From: G963674835 sp963674835
GTDB taxonomy: Bacteria; Planctomycetota; Planctomycetia; Pirellulales; Thermoguttaceae
Direction of reading: 5' to 3'
DNA: 64,000 bases
Assembly: GCA_963674835.2 (NCBI GenBank)
Contig: CAXXKC010000003.1
Coordinates: 1,488,001-1,552,000 of the forward strand
A program made the translations under genes and the position numbers. The notes beneath the pieces are model-generated. The model was not told the origin of the DNA. It was given only the letters and a program-made list of their open reading frames with translations, and ran no database searches. Below, piece after piece: positions 1-8,757 of this stretch (its first letter is position 1; each line of letters starts with the position of its first letter).

Positions 1-908
1 ATCCCAGATCCCCATGGATGGACTCCTTAGAAGTTACGCTCAACAACAATCGCCGTGTGTCGGCTGGCCGATCTGATGACGGCAATAGCAGACAGAGCGG
101 CTCGGGAACTATACGCACGTAGCACGGGTCGAAAAACCCTCAGTCGGACTATAACGATTAGAATTGAGGCCTTACGAGAAATCAAGTCACAAACTGCCCA
201 ATTGTTACATTCTCCCACATTACCCTAGGTGTCTCAGCCGTCAAAGTGGCTGCCAATAGCGACACCTATGCCACACCAGATATGCACTTTCCAGGTGGAT
301 TGCGCGCTCGGCCGAGGCGTGTGCGGATCGCCGAAGCGATCCGAGTGGTTGGCGAGGCGCCGGAAGCCTACTGTCCCCCCGACAGCCGATTTTGCGGCAC
401 GATTCCTCTCACCGGGCGAGCGCGCATACCGCATCTCTGGCACTACAGACCAGATTGGTGCTCAAGAAGTTCCCTCTGCGGCACCAGTATTTCGAGCATT
501 ATTGGAAAATCTTCACAATTGCCAGCGGAGTTTCCTCTAGTAGGTGATGGGCACGACGGAATGTGGGTCGCGTGGGACAAATAGAGCGCGAATGCACCTC
601 AACGGAAGGGTGTTCCGCGCGGTCGTAGATCGCCTCCTGCATGCAACCGCTCCGGTGAAGTGCGGCGTGAAGAGGACCGACGGGAGGTATCTGGAACGGG
701 CGCGACACGGAAGCGATGGCAAATGATGGTAGGGCCGTCGCTTACGATCTGGGCTAGCGAGGGACGGATGGGTAGTGCGGGTCGGTGCGCGCGGTATTGG
801 GCCGTGGCACGCTCCAGCGGCGCTTTTCGACGGTTCGGAATACAATCCGAACGGTGCAGCGGAGCGAGATGCCGCCCGGTCTGCGTGGGCCAAGGCGGGG
901 GTTTCGAT
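1..908. other. Gene-free left edge
   Basis: No reading frame here shows a recognisable domain, a convincing ribosome binding site or a family-like composition. Bases 1 to about 230 look less GC-rich than the rest of the window, and the remainder is GC-rich but frame-inconsistent. It could be the decayed 3' flank of a gene lying to the left, or intergenic DNA downstream of the minus-strand operon that ends at 909. I see no repeat, hairpin or RNA gene that I can defend. Confidence 0.4.
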
Positions 909-2195
909 TTAGGATGTGGTGGGTCGGCCCACGGTGAAATCGGGGATCTGCTGGACGGTGCTTCCCTCGGCGATCGATTTCGCCGAGAGGGGGATGATGC
1001 AGCTCCAGGCTACGGCGTCGTAGACGTCGACCGGCGATGGACCGCCCTGGCGAACCGCCTGGAAGAACTCGTTGATGACGAAGAAATCGGCGCCGCCGTG
1101 CCCGGTGCCGGCCGCTTGCTGGCGCCACTGTTTCCACTTGGGCGGCTCGAACTGCTTGAGATAGGGCTCGAAGGGCTCGAATTTCTCCGCTTTGGACTTG
1201 CCGGCCAACCAGATCTGCTGTCCGCTGCGCGAGTCGAAACTGCCCTTAGTTCCTTGCAAGGTGTGAAACGGTCCCCAGGCCGGTCGCGGCGACAGGATGT
1301 CGTGGCGGATTTGGATCATCGCGCCCTTGGCGGTGCGGACGAGCGTGGACACGGAATCGGAGCCCTTGTAATGGAGCTTTCGCGTGGGGTGGTCAGGCGG
1401 GAGCTTTTCGGCCAAGTAACTCTGCCAGGCCTTTTGGCCGGTGGAGCCGCTCACCAGGGAGACGAGCCGGTCGCCGTGGTTGATGCCGAACCAGCGGGCC
1501 ACAGGGCCGAGGTTGTGCGTGGGGTAATTGTCGCCGGCGGAATCGCGGATCATCTCGCCGCGCCAAGTGAGGGAACCGTCGGGTTCGAGCAGCAGGAACC
1601 GACAGTCGTGCACGTAGCCGCACTCGGCGAAGGTGAGATCGCCAAAGAGGCCTTGCTGGACCATCGTTTCGACGGACATGAGATGTTCCCAGTAGCAGCA
1701 ATTCTCGGCAAGCATGTAGATCTTGCCGGTCTTTTCGACGGTATGGACGAGGTCCCAGCACTCTGGGAGCGTCATGCAGGCGGCAACTTCGCTGAGAACG
1801 TGCTTGCCTGCGTTCATGGCGGCGACGGCGATCGGGTCGTGCAGTTGCATACCGGTGCTGACGAGGACGGCATCGAGGTCGTCGCGTTGCACCATGCGTT
1901 GGTAGTCGGTGGGCCCTTTTTGGTATCCTTCGGGCTTACGGCCTTGACGGGCCTTGGCCACGGCATCGACGGCGCTGGCGAGGTTGTCTGGGTTGATATC
2001 GCAGAGGGCGGGCACTTCGGCGCCTGCGGCGAGTGCCAACTGAAGGAGGTAGGTGCCGCGGCGGCCGACACCGACGACACCGAGACGTACGGGGCGGGGC
2101 GGCTGTTGGGCCGAGGTCTTGGTTGCGATGGCGGCGGTCAGGCCAGCGGCGGCGGTCGCCCGAAGGAAGTCACGACGATCGAGAGGCTTGTTCAT
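909..2195 (-). CDS. Tat-exported Gfo/Idh/MocA family oxidoreductase
   Basis: Predicted 428-residue NAD(P)-dependent oxidoreductase acting on a sugar or sugar derivative outside the cytoplasmic membrane. The N-terminus carries a twin-arginine signal (RRDFLR at residues 7-12, then an Ala-rich hydrophobic stretch). A Rossmann nucleotide-binding loop GVVGVGRRG follows at about 40-48, and SEVAACMT stands where the family usually has the EKP catalytic motif, so the classical Lys is replaced, as in many planctomycete members. The start at 2195 is preferred over an upstream ATG because an AGGAG lies 9 bases before it. It is the last gene of the minus-strand run and sits 57 bp after a sugar isomerase-like gene, which suggests a shared sugar pathway. 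Substrate unknown. Confidence 0.88.
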   Translation of the reverse strand: MNKPLDRRDFLRATAAAGLTAAIATKTSAQQPPRPVRLGVVGVGRRGTYLLQLALAAGAEVPALCDINPDNLASAVDAVAKARQGRKPEGYQKGPTDYQRMVQRDDLDAVLVSTGMQLHDPIAVAAMNAGKHVLSEVAACMTLPECWDLVHTVEKTGKIYMLAENCCYWEHLMSVETMVQQGLFGDLTFAECGYVHDCRFLLLEPDGSLTWRGEMIRDSAGDNYPTHNLGPVARWFGINHGDRLVSLVSGSTGQKAWQSYLAEKLPPDHPTRKLHYKGSDSVSTLVRTAKGAMIQIRHDILSPRPAWGPFHTLQGTKGSFDSRSGQQIWLAGKSKAEKFEPFEPYLKQFEPPKWKQWRQQAAGTGHGGADFFVINEFFQAVRQGGPSPVDVYDAVAWSCIIPLSAKSIAEGSTVQQIPDFTVGRPTTS

Positions 2196-2252
2196 GATGT
2201 GCATCTCCTAGGGCTATGGGGATAGGCGGGCGGGCACGGGTTCGGCCGATGG

Positions 2253-3125
2253 TTAGCCCTTTCCCGCGGCCGGCGCGGAGGTGATCCACTTGGCCAGGGC
2301 ATCGAGGAAGAGGAAGGCTTCCTTGGCGGCTTCATCGGGGTTGTCGAGGTAGGGGTAGAGTTCGACGGTAATCCAACCGTCATAGCCGGTAGCATGGATC
2401 GCGCGCAGGACGGCTTCGAAATCGATGACGCCCTGGCCGGGGATAAGGTGGGCATGGACGCGTGAGGCGGCAATGTCTTCGAGATGGTAGTGCCGAGTCT
2501 GCGAGGCCATGGTGGGAATCCAGACGGCAGGATCCTCTCCGACGCAGAAGGCGTGGCCGATATCGAAGTTGAGTCCGACCAGAGGCGAACCGACGAGACG
2601 AACAAAGTCGAGGTATTGTTCGAATCGCTCGATGAGCAGGCCGGGCTCGGGCTCGATCAGCAGGCTGACGCCGAGCTGTTCGGCGACTTCGACGCAGGGC
2701 ATGAACTCATCGTAGAAGATACGGGCGGCCTGTTGCCACGACTGGCCTGGGGCGAGCGGTCCGCCGGGTTCGGTCTGGATGCTCGTGGCGCCGAGCTCTT
2801 TGGCGAGCCGCAGGGCGCGTTTGGTGTGTTCCCGGCGTAGGGCGCGGTAGTTGGGGTCTGGCTCGATCCAGGAGGGATGCCAATAGGGCTGACGGAGATC
2901 GGCGACGGCGTTCATCATGAAGCCGTTGACGTTTGAGATTCTGAGGCCGTTCTGTTCGAGGCAGTTGAGGATGGACTGTTTGCGTTCTTGCAGGAGATTG
3001 ACGGGCCAGGCGTGGGGCACGTCGGCGAGGAGTTCGATTCCCTGATAGCCGGCCGCAGCAACCCGGCGGATGGCCTCCTCGACGGAGTGGTGCAAGTAGG
3101 CGTTGGAACTGAAGGCGAGATTCAT
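2253..3125 (-). CDS. Sugar phosphate isomerase/epimerase (AP endonuclease 2-like TIM barrel)
   Basis: A 290-residue cytoplasmic TIM-barrel protein of the xylose isomerase-like/AP-endonuclease-2 superfamily. Likely metal ligands are visible in order: E in LIEPEPG, D and H in NFDIGHAF, H in HYHLED, and E in VELYPYLDN near the C-terminus. The N-terminus (MNLAFSSNAYLHHSVEEAI) is typical of the family, which isomerises or epimerises keto-sugars. No signal peptide is present, whereas the downstream Gfo/Idh enzyme is exported, so the two may act on either side of transport. It follows the ABC permease gene at 3227-4066 by about 100 bp. The Shine-Dalgarno sequence is weak. Confidence 0.87.
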   Translation of the reverse strand: MNLAFSSNAYLHHSVEEAIRRVAAAGYQGIELLADVPHAWPVNLLQERKQSILNCLEQNGLRISNVNGFMMNAVADLRQPYWHPSWIEPDPNYRALRREHTKRALRLAKELGATSIQTEPGGPLAPGQSWQQAARIFYDEFMPCVEVAEQLGVSLLIEPEPGLLIERFEQYLDFVRLVGSPLVGLNFDIGHAFCVGEDPAVWIPTMASQTRHYHLEDIAASRVHAHLIPGQGVIDFEAVLRAIHATGYDGWITVELYPYLDNPDEAAKEAFLFLDALAKWITSAPAAGKG

Positions 3126-3226
3126 GGTGGGTGGGCCCTAGCGGGCAGGGAGTCAGCGTCGGCCGCCGTCCGCGGGTAGCTTCTCTGATCCTGCCGGGAA
3201 CGGTTTGCCCTGGTGCTGGCCCGGCG

Positions 3227-4066
3227 TCAACTGCTGGCACTACGATAACTTAACAAAGCTCGGTTGAAAACCCATCGCGAGATGACCAGGCTGGCCACGG
3301 TAGCCAAAATGGCGAAGGCGGGGAAGAGCCAGTCCTGGAGACTGCGCGGGTCGAGCGGTCGGACGAGGAGGCGTGCGGGGATGTTGACCACAATAAGTAC
3401 GGGGATAATGAAGCTGAAAAACAGGCGCAGCGGGGTGCCGAAACGCCCGCGGTAGATCTCCATCGGGTAGCGGGAAAAATTGGTGATGTAGAACCAGAAG
3501 TCGTAGAGCGTCTGGTTTCGGCCCAGCCAGACGCTGGTCGCCGCGAGGGCGAACATTAGGCTGTACAGGAGAATCACCCCGCAAGCGACGTAGATGGGGT
3601 AGAGGACGAACTGAAGTGGGCCGGGGATATAGTTGACGCGGCACAAGGCATACGCCATGAGTGCAAGACCAAAGAGGACGTTGCCGAGCGCGGACCACTC
3701 CACCCTTTGGAACGAGACGAGGAACTGGGTATCGATGGGTTTGAGCAGGGCGAAATCGAGGCGTCCGGTACGGATCAACTCTCCGAATTCGTCGGCGTTG
3801 GTCATGAAGAAGGCGTGGACGAGGCTGTTGATGATCAGGCCGGTGGCGAGGAAGAGGAAGAACTGGTATTTGCCCCAGCCGGAGTTCGCCCCGAGCATAG
3901 GCGTGTACTCGAAGATGAGGACGTAGAAGCCCAGATTCATCAAGACCCAGGAAAGGGACGAGACGGTGTCGATGAGGAAATTGCTTCGGAAGGTCATGTC
4001 GCGGACGAGGCTGTTGCGGGCGAACGTTAAGAAGACGCGAAGGTAGGAGGGATGATGGTCGCGCAT
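3227..4066 (-). CDS. ABC-2 type transporter permease (COG3694-like)
   Basis: About 279 residues with six predicted membrane helices and the length and N-terminal pattern (YLRVFLTFARNSLVRDMTFR) of the second permease of three-gene ABC-2 exporters (COG4586 ATPase, COG4587 and COG3694 permeases). The ATG at 4066 lies 4 bp after the stop of the other permease, so the two are translationally coupled. A longer in-frame start at 4105 would overlap the upstream gene by 35 bp and is less likely. The substrate is not evident, since homologous trios are mostly uncharacterised. Confidence 0.87.
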   Translation of the reverse strand: MRDHHPSYLRVFLTFARNSLVRDMTFRSNFLIDTVSSLSWVLMNLGFYVLIFEYTPMLGANSGWGKYQFFLFLATGLIINSLVHAFFMTNADEFGELIRTGRLDFALLKPIDTQFLVSFQRVEWSALGNVLFGLALMAYALCRVNYIPGPLQFVLYPIYVACGVILLYSLMFALAATSVWLGRNQTLYDFWFYITNFSRYPMEIYRGRFGTPLRLFFSFIIPVLIVVNIPARLLVRPLDPRSLQDWLFPAFAILATVASLVISRWVFNRALLSYRSASS

Positions 4067-4070
4067 GGGA

Positions 4071-4901
4071 TCAGCCTCCGAACCCGCTGTAGCGCCGAAC
4101 GCCACGCTGAAGGACCCATCGACTGGCGAACATGAAGAAGATTACCCAGGCCAGCTCGATCCACAGGCCGTGAACGAGCTCGGGCCCGGTGATCTTGCCG
4201 AGGAAGACGGCGGCGGGGAAGTAGGCCAGGTACTGCACGGGGAGCAGTCTGACGAGCTGGCCCCAGATGCCGGGGAGCATGTCGATGGGAAACATGTGCC
4301 CGGAAAAGAAGAAACTGAGCAACATATAGACGAACAACAGCGAGCTGACTTCCAGGAACCAGAAGCCAATCATTCCGATGGTGGCTTCGAGGAAGAAGCC
4401 CAAGAGGAAGGCGAGGACGAGGGAGACGAGGAAGCCGCAGAAGGTCCAGGCATCGGGCCATCCGGGAAAGAATCCGCGGAGGAGGAAGAAGACGAGAGCG
4501 AAGGGCACAGCGGCCACGAGATAGTAGACTAGCTTGTGCGCAACCCGGTAGAGGAGCAGGAAGGACAACATGTCAATGGGCTGGACAAGGTATTTCTTGA
4601 TGGTTCCTTCGCGGATGTCGCGGGCGATGCCCGAGGCGAGGCCGGGCATGCTGGAAAAAGCGCGGCTGACCGTCGTGAGGAGGTAGTAGGCGATGAAATC
4701 GTAGTAGCTGTAGCCGGCGATGGAGCGGGTTCCGCTGGAGGCAGCGGCCAGACCGGAGAAGACGGCGCCCCAGAGGAAGATCTGGGTAATCATCGGCAGA
4801 AAGCGCATGAGCGTGCCGAGGGCGAAATCGCCGCGGTAGACGAGGCGCTCTTCGATGCTAATTCGGAGGATCGTCCACCAAGTGGCGGCGCGGGCGTGCA
4901 T
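4071..4901 (-). CDS. ABC-2 type transporter permease (COG4587-like)
   Basis: A 276-residue integral membrane protein with six hydrophobic segments, starting MHARAATWWTILRISIEERLVYRGDF. It is the first permease of an ABC-2 exporter whose ATPase is encoded at 6904-7932. Immediately upstream is a remnant of the ATPase 3' end: the minus strand reads VPELLQEE-stop just before this ATG, matching the C-terminus of the real ATPase 2 kb away. In the ancestral layout the ATPase stop and this start were therefore about 10 bp apart, and the cargo at 4938-6880 now separates them. Confidence 0.88.
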   Translation of the reverse strand: MHARAATWWTILRISIEERLVYRGDFALGTLMRFLPMITQIFLWGAVFSGLAAASSGTRSIAGYSYYDFIAYYLLTTVSRAFSSMPGLASGIARDIREGTIKKYLVQPIDMLSFLLLYRVAHKLVYYLVAAVPFALVFFLLRGFFPGWPDAWTFCGFLVSLVLAFLLGFFLEATIGMIGFWFLEVSSLLFVYMLLSFFFSGHMFPIDMLPGIWGQLVRLLPVQYLAYFPAAVFLGKITGPELVHGLWIELAWVIFFMFASRWVLQRGVRRYSGFGG

Positions 4902-4937
4902 GGGCTCGGCTCACTCCTCTTGCAGCAGTTCAGGGAC
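4888..4937. repeat. 50-bp direct repeat, copy 1 (ATPase/permease junction duplicate)
   Basis: This segment matches 6881-6930 at 48 of 50 positions. It contains the ABC permease start codon and, on the same strand, a copy of the last eight codons of the ABC ATPase. Together the two copies bracket the beta-propeller-like gene, as expected of a duplicated insertion or recombination point. Confidence 0.9.
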
Positions 4938-5006
4938 TTCGGAGTTCACAGTTCTGAGACACATCATTTGCTCCATAAACTGGTTTGCGTACGCGATGTG
5001 CATCTT

Positions 5007-6776
5007 CTATCTGTTTCCGCCGACGCCGGTTTCCGCTTCCGCCTCCAGCGCCGCGCGGCCCACTGTGTCGGTGGGGCCAGTGAAGCCGGGGCCACCGCCC
5101 GCCACATAGCCGTCACTACGTCCCGAGGCGTCGCGGCTGACCCAAAACGCGTACAGCGAACCTTGTTGTAAGGTAAAGCGGAATCGCACCGTCTTGCCAT
5201 GCAAGGCCGTTAGGTCCTCCGCGTCAGCCCAGCCGACTTGCTGCAACGTGCTGTTGGCGTGGATGGACCGACAATGGTCCAGCGTGAACGGGGCGATCGG
5301 CTGACCGGCCACATCGAGGATCTCGGCGCGAAGTTCACCTTGCGAAGCGTCTACATTCACAAACATATGTGAGCCAGTGAAACGAATCGGTCGCGTGGTG
5401 AGCTTCCCGGCGGTCTCTCCAGCATCCATCGATGCGAAGCCGTCGCGCCGCAAGAAGGCCACACCCGTCGCCCCATGGCAGTACATCCCATTTTCTGAAT
5501 GTATCCGATATGTCCTGTCGGCATCGCCCTGAAACGCCGAGTAGTAGAACCAAAGTGTGTCACCTCGGACGCAGCAGAGGTTGCTCAGCGCGCGCACATA
5601 GCCACGATCCCACACATCGTGACGCTCTGCCGGAATGTGGGCGCGCCGATCGGGGCGATACCAGTGAAAGCCATCGCGGCTATACGCGAAATTCACTTCC
5701 GTGATCTTTGGCAGTCCCATGGCGTTGCAGACATTGTTTTCCGGACCCCGCCAAATATCGAAGGCGCCGAGCACAATACTCTCGTAAGCCACGGCATTCA
5801 GGCTGTAGAGTTGCGGCGTCAGCTGAAGCATACGGTCCTGCGGATCATCACGGTCGACTGCGGCCCACACGACGGGTTCGCCAGGCATCCACCTCTTTTG
5901 TGCCGATAGATCGAAAGGTTTCCACTTCGCTCCGGCTAGAAAGTCGGCGGTCTCCAGGTAGTGTCGCGAACGGCCGCGAAATTGCGACCGCAGACTGTAG
6001 ACCCACTTCTTACGGAAAGGATTGTAGAACATCGTACTGCAGTCCCCCGCAAAACCCATGGTTGTGCGGTTGGTCCAATGGATGCCGTCAGGCGAAGTCA
6101 TACTCAGCCCCCCTTTCTGAAGGCCGGGGGGATACAATGTTCGCAACCTTATGGCCATCTTGTAACGCTGTTGCGGGTCCTTTGATTCGGTGTCCAATAC
6201 GACCGACCACGTGTCGGGATGCAAATCCGCTGGCAGCGCTTGATTCGTGCCGGGTTTCACATCCAGCGCAGGACGATTCCAGGTCAGTCCGTCGTTGCTC
6301 GTGGCATAGCAGATCGTGTTAACCCAACCGGCGTCATACCACATTTTGAAGACATTTTCCGCCGGATCCCACCACAGACCGCCTTTGGCCATCGCCTCCC
6401 AGTTCTTGCTATACCCCTGCTCCAATTCGGTCTCGGGTTTCAGAACTGGATTGCCGGCAAACTTCTTCGGCCGATGGTACGCTCGTTTGAGATCGGTCGT
6501 CTCGATCAAGAAGTCGTCGACGAAGAGTTGCCGTCCGACATCGATTGGCACGACTTGCGGGCGCGACTCCAAATAGGGCACTGGCATCGGTGCGGTGTTT
6601 TGCGGATCGATATCGTTCGGCGGCCACACTTCCGGCAAGACGATGCCGTTATAGAGGCGCTCGCCCTGGTTCTCATTCCAGGGCTTCTTCCGATCTTGAT
6701 TTGTGCCACCTGATTCCGCCGCGCCGGCCCAACAGACGACCATCGACAACACAACAATGATTCGGACAATCCGCAT
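5007..6776 (-). CDS. Secreted beta-propeller-like protein (GH32/GH43-like fold), unknown function
   Basis: 589 residues with a Sec signal peptide (MRIVRIIVVLSMVVCWAGA). The start at 6776 follows AGGAG by 7 bases; the frame is open further upstream but that part lies outside any homologous-looking sequence. After a linker comes VDVGRQLFVDDFLIE-type sequence (residues about 75-90) and repeated short segments rich in W, D and aromatic residues (ENVFKMWYDAGW, GLTWNRP, GIHWTNR, GFHWYRP) spaced like blades of a five-bladed propeller. Such proteins are numerous in planctomycetes and are often annotated as glycoside hydrolase-like; I cannot name a substrate. The gene interrupts an ABC exporter operon and is bracketed by a 50-bp direct repeat, so it is a likely insertion. 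Confidence 0.82.
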   Translation of the reverse strand: MRIVRIIVVLSMVVCWAGAAESGGTNQDRKKPWNENQGERLYNGIVLPEVWPPNDIDPQNTAPMPVPYLESRPQVVPIDVGRQLFVDDFLIETTDLKRAYHRPKKFAGNPVLKPETELEQGYSKNWEAMAKGGLWWDPAENVFKMWYDAGWVNTICYATSNDGLTWNRPALDVKPGTNQALPADLHPDTWSVVLDTESKDPQQRYKMAIRLRTLYPPGLQKGGLSMTSPDGIHWTNRTTMGFAGDCSTMFYNPFRKKWVYSLRSQFRGRSRHYLETADFLAGAKWKPFDLSAQKRWMPGEPVVWAAVDRDDPQDRMLQLTPQLYSLNAVAYESIVLGAFDIWRGPENNVCNAMGLPKITEVNFAYSRDGFHWYRPDRRAHIPAERHDVWDRGYVRALSNLCCVRGDTLWFYYSAFQGDADRTYRIHSENGMYCHGATGVAFLRRDGFASMDAGETAGKLTTRPIRFTGSHMFVNVDASQGELRAEILDVAGQPIAPFTLDHCRSIHANSTLQQVGWADAEDLTALHGKTVRFRFTLQQGSLYAFWVSRDASGRSDGYVAGGGPGFTGPTDTVGRAALEAEAETGVGGNR

Positions 6777-6880
6777 GGGCAGACTCCTGATGTGACAATG
6801 CTCGTGTGTTCGGACTGTATCGTTCTTCATCAGCAACCGTTCACAGCTCGGAGGCCATTTCGTCGTGAATCGACCCGGCC

Positions 6881-6930
6881 GCGCGGGCTTGCATGGGCTC
6901 GGCTCACTCCTCTTGCAGCAGTTCTGGGAC
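6881..6930. repeat. 50-bp direct repeat, copy 2 (ATPase/permease junction duplicate)
   Basis: This copy contains the true 3' end of the ABC ATPase (stop at 6904). Just beyond it is an orphan start-like segment reading MQARAA on the minus strand, matching the MHARAA start of the permease at 4901. It differs from 4888-4937 at two positions only. Confidence 0.9.
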
Positions 6931-7932
6931 ATCGGCCAGTTTCTGGAGGTTGCGCTCGTCGTTTTGCGAGAAGATGTCGGCGACGATCTCTTCGAGCGGC
7001 GGATCTTCGACGCTGATGTCGTCGACGGCGTGGGAGGCGAGTATTGCACCGAGGACTTCGGAAACGAGGCGGCGCTGGACGCGGAGCTTGACCCGTGGCG
7101 CGTCGGCGGAGATGACCTCGCCGAAGCGGTTCAGATCGGCGGGAAGGTGGCCGTCGCTGAACTGGAGAGAGACGACCTTGACTTCGCCGTAGCGGTCGAT
7201 GATGCCGCTCAGGGAGCCGTCGTAGACGATCCGTCCCGAGGCAATGATGACGACACGACGGCAGAGCGCGGCCACGTCTTTCATGTAGTGACTGGTGAGA
7301 AGGATGGTGATCTTGCGGTGTTCCTGGTAGTGGCGCAGGAAGCTCTGGATGTTGTACTGGGCGATTACATCGAGGCCGATCGTCGGCTCGTCGAGGAACA
7401 GGACGTCGGGGCAGTGGAGCAGCGCGGCGATCAGCTCCATCTTCATGCGTTCGCCGAGGGAGAGTTCGCGCACAGGCTGGGAGAGAAGATGGCGGACGTC
7501 CAGGAGGTCGGTCAGCTCATCGAGGGTGTGCTGGAAGGCGGCCAGTTCGATGCGGTAGATGTGCTGGTGGAGGCGAAAGGACTCGGCGGCGGGGAGATCC
7601 CACCAGAGCTGATTCTTCTGGCCCATGACGAGGGCGAAGCGGCGACGGTAGGCGTTTTCGCGTTTCCAGGGGACGTGTCCGAGGACGAGCGCGGTGCCGG
7701 CAGTGGGTGTGATGACGCCAGAGAGGAGCTTGAGGGTGGTGGTCTTTCCGGCGCCGTTGGGGCCGAGAAAGGCGACGAACTGCCCCTGCTGGACGGTCAG
7801 GTCGATCCCGCGGACGGCTTCGACGGTGCGGTAGCGCCGCCGGAACAGCCCGCCGATCGAGGCCCGCAGCCCCTCATTCTTCTGGTAGACGTGGTAGGAC
7901 TTCGCCAGTCCTTGGATCTCGATGACGGCCAT
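6904..7932 (-). CDS. ABC transporter ATP-binding protein (COG4586-like)
   Basis: A 342-residue ATPase of an ABC-2 type exporter. Walker A is GPNGAGKTT (about 55-63), the signature is LSLGERMKMEL, Walker B is VLFLDEPTIGLD, and the switch histidine lies in LLTSHYMKD. The N-terminal segment KSYHVYQKNEGLRASIGGLFRRRY is typical of the COG4586 subfamily. The C-terminal about 100 residues form the accessory region and end in VPELLQEE. It should pair with the two permeases at 4071-4901 and 3227-4066, but a secreted-protein gene now lies between it and them. Confidence 0.92.
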   Translation of the reverse strand: MAVIEIQGLAKSYHVYQKNEGLRASIGGLFRRRYRTVEAVRGIDLTVQQGQFVAFLGPNGAGKTTTLKLLSGVITPTAGTALVLGHVPWKRENAYRRRFALVMGQKNQLWWDLPAAESFRLHQHIYRIELAAFQHTLDELTDLLDVRHLLSQPVRELSLGERMKMELIAALLHCPDVLFLDEPTIGLDVIAQYNIQSFLRHYQEHRKITILLTSHYMKDVAALCRRVVIIASGRIVYDGSLSGIIDRYGEVKVVSLQFSDGHLPADLNRFGEVISADAPRVKLRVQRRLVSEVLGAILASHAVDDISVEDPPLEEIVADIFSQNDERNLQKLADVPELLQEE

Positions 7933-8158
7933 AATCTACTGATTATAAGTCCCGCCGCAAAAGGGGGAAAGGAGCAGGGCTGCGAGGTCGCGGGGTGGTT
8001 GGCCGGGCGTGAGGCGTGGCGGAAGAGCGAGGAAGCGACCGGCGGTTGGGTCGACGGGATTTGCGGGACGTGGTTTGCGGGCGGTTTGGGCTGCTGGTTT
8101 TGGTCATCGGGGCTTGCGGGCGGTGGCGTTTCGGCTTTTCTGCGGAAGGGCTGACCGT

Positions 8159-8164
8159 TATAAT
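8159..8164 (+). promoter_or_regulatory. Candidate -10 box for ispF-cysS
   Basis: A perfect TATAAT lies 34 bp before the first in-frame TTG of ispF, in the divergent region between the ABC ATPase (minus) and ispF (plus). The matching -35 position (8136-8141, TTTTCT) is poor. A sigma-70 type promoter is inferred from the -10 box and position alone. Confidence 0.35.
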
Positions 8165-8197
8165 CCGCTTCACGAAACAAGTTGCGCTGCGGCGCGC

Positions 8198-8710
8198 TTG
8201 CCGGAGGAGACTGCCGTTACGCCACTCGCACGCGTTGGAATCGGACACGACACGCACGCGCTGGGGCCTGGCAAGTCGATCAGGCTGGGAGGCGTTGAGA
8301 TCCCCCATGATCGGGAGCTTGTCGGGCATAGCGACGCGGACGTGTTGCTTCACGCCGTGACCGACGCGCTGTTGGGTGCGGCCGGGTTGGGGGACATCGG
8401 AGAGATGTTTCCCGACAGTGACCCGGCCAACCGCGGACGCGACTCGGCCGAGATGCTTCGCGCGGCCGTCGAGGCGGTCGCGGAGGCGGGTTGGCAGATC
8501 GCCAACGTGGATTGCATCGTGCACGCACAGCGTCCGAAGTTGGCGCCGTACAAGGAGTCGATGCGCCGGCGGATGGCGGAAATCCTTCAGGTGGCAGCCG
8601 AGCAGATCGGTGTGAAAGCCAAGACCGGCGAACACGTGGGCCCGGTGGGACGCGAAGAGGCGGTCGAGGCGCAGTGTGTGGCCCTGTTGGTGCCGCGACA
8701 GCCGAAGTGA
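8198..8710 (+). CDS. ispF: 2-C-methyl-D-erythritol 2,4-cyclodiphosphate synthase
   Basis: IspF closes CDP-ME-2-phosphate to the cyclodiphosphate in the MEP isoprenoid pathway. The core is complete: RVGIGHDTH (metal-binding Asp and His), RLGGVEIPHDREL, GHSDADVLLHAVTDALLGA, GDIGEMFPDSDP, and the C-terminal KTGEHVGPVGREEAVEAQ. The start is unclear. No ATG, GTG or TTG follows the good GGAGGA at 8203-8208. The TTG at 8198 gives 170 residues (the family is about 160) but has no ribosome binding site. An ACG at 8219, 10 bases after the GGAGGA, would give MPLARVGIGHD, the usual IspF N-terminus. cysS follows after 47 bp. Confidence 0.9.
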   Translation: MPEETAVTPLARVGIGHDTHALGPGKSIRLGGVEIPHDRELVGHSDADVLLHAVTDALLGAAGLGDIGEMFPDSDPANRGRDSAEMLRAAVEAVAEAGWQIANVDCIVHAQRPKLAPYKESMRRRMAEILQVAAEQIGVKAKTGEHVGPVGREEAVEAQCVALLVPRQPK

Positions 8711-8757
8711 TCGGTCGGGCAGCGGCACACCCAGCACCCCTAGCATTTAGAATCGCC

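Noticed and set aside
1..720. Several short frames on both strands near the left edge, such as 229-540 plus and 537-893 minus
   Set aside because: Arg/Pro/Ser-rich GC-type translations with no domain and no ribosome binding site, and they overlap each other.
660..2225. A 521-codon frame on the plus strand opposite the Gfo/Idh gene
   Set aside because: Gly/Asp/Val-rich antisense shadow. The minus-strand gene has a Tat signal, a Rossmann motif and a good ribosome binding site.
6865..8154. A 429-codon plus frame opposite the ABC ATPase
   Set aside because: Acidic shadow of the ATPase. The real gene has Walker A, signature and Walker B motifs.
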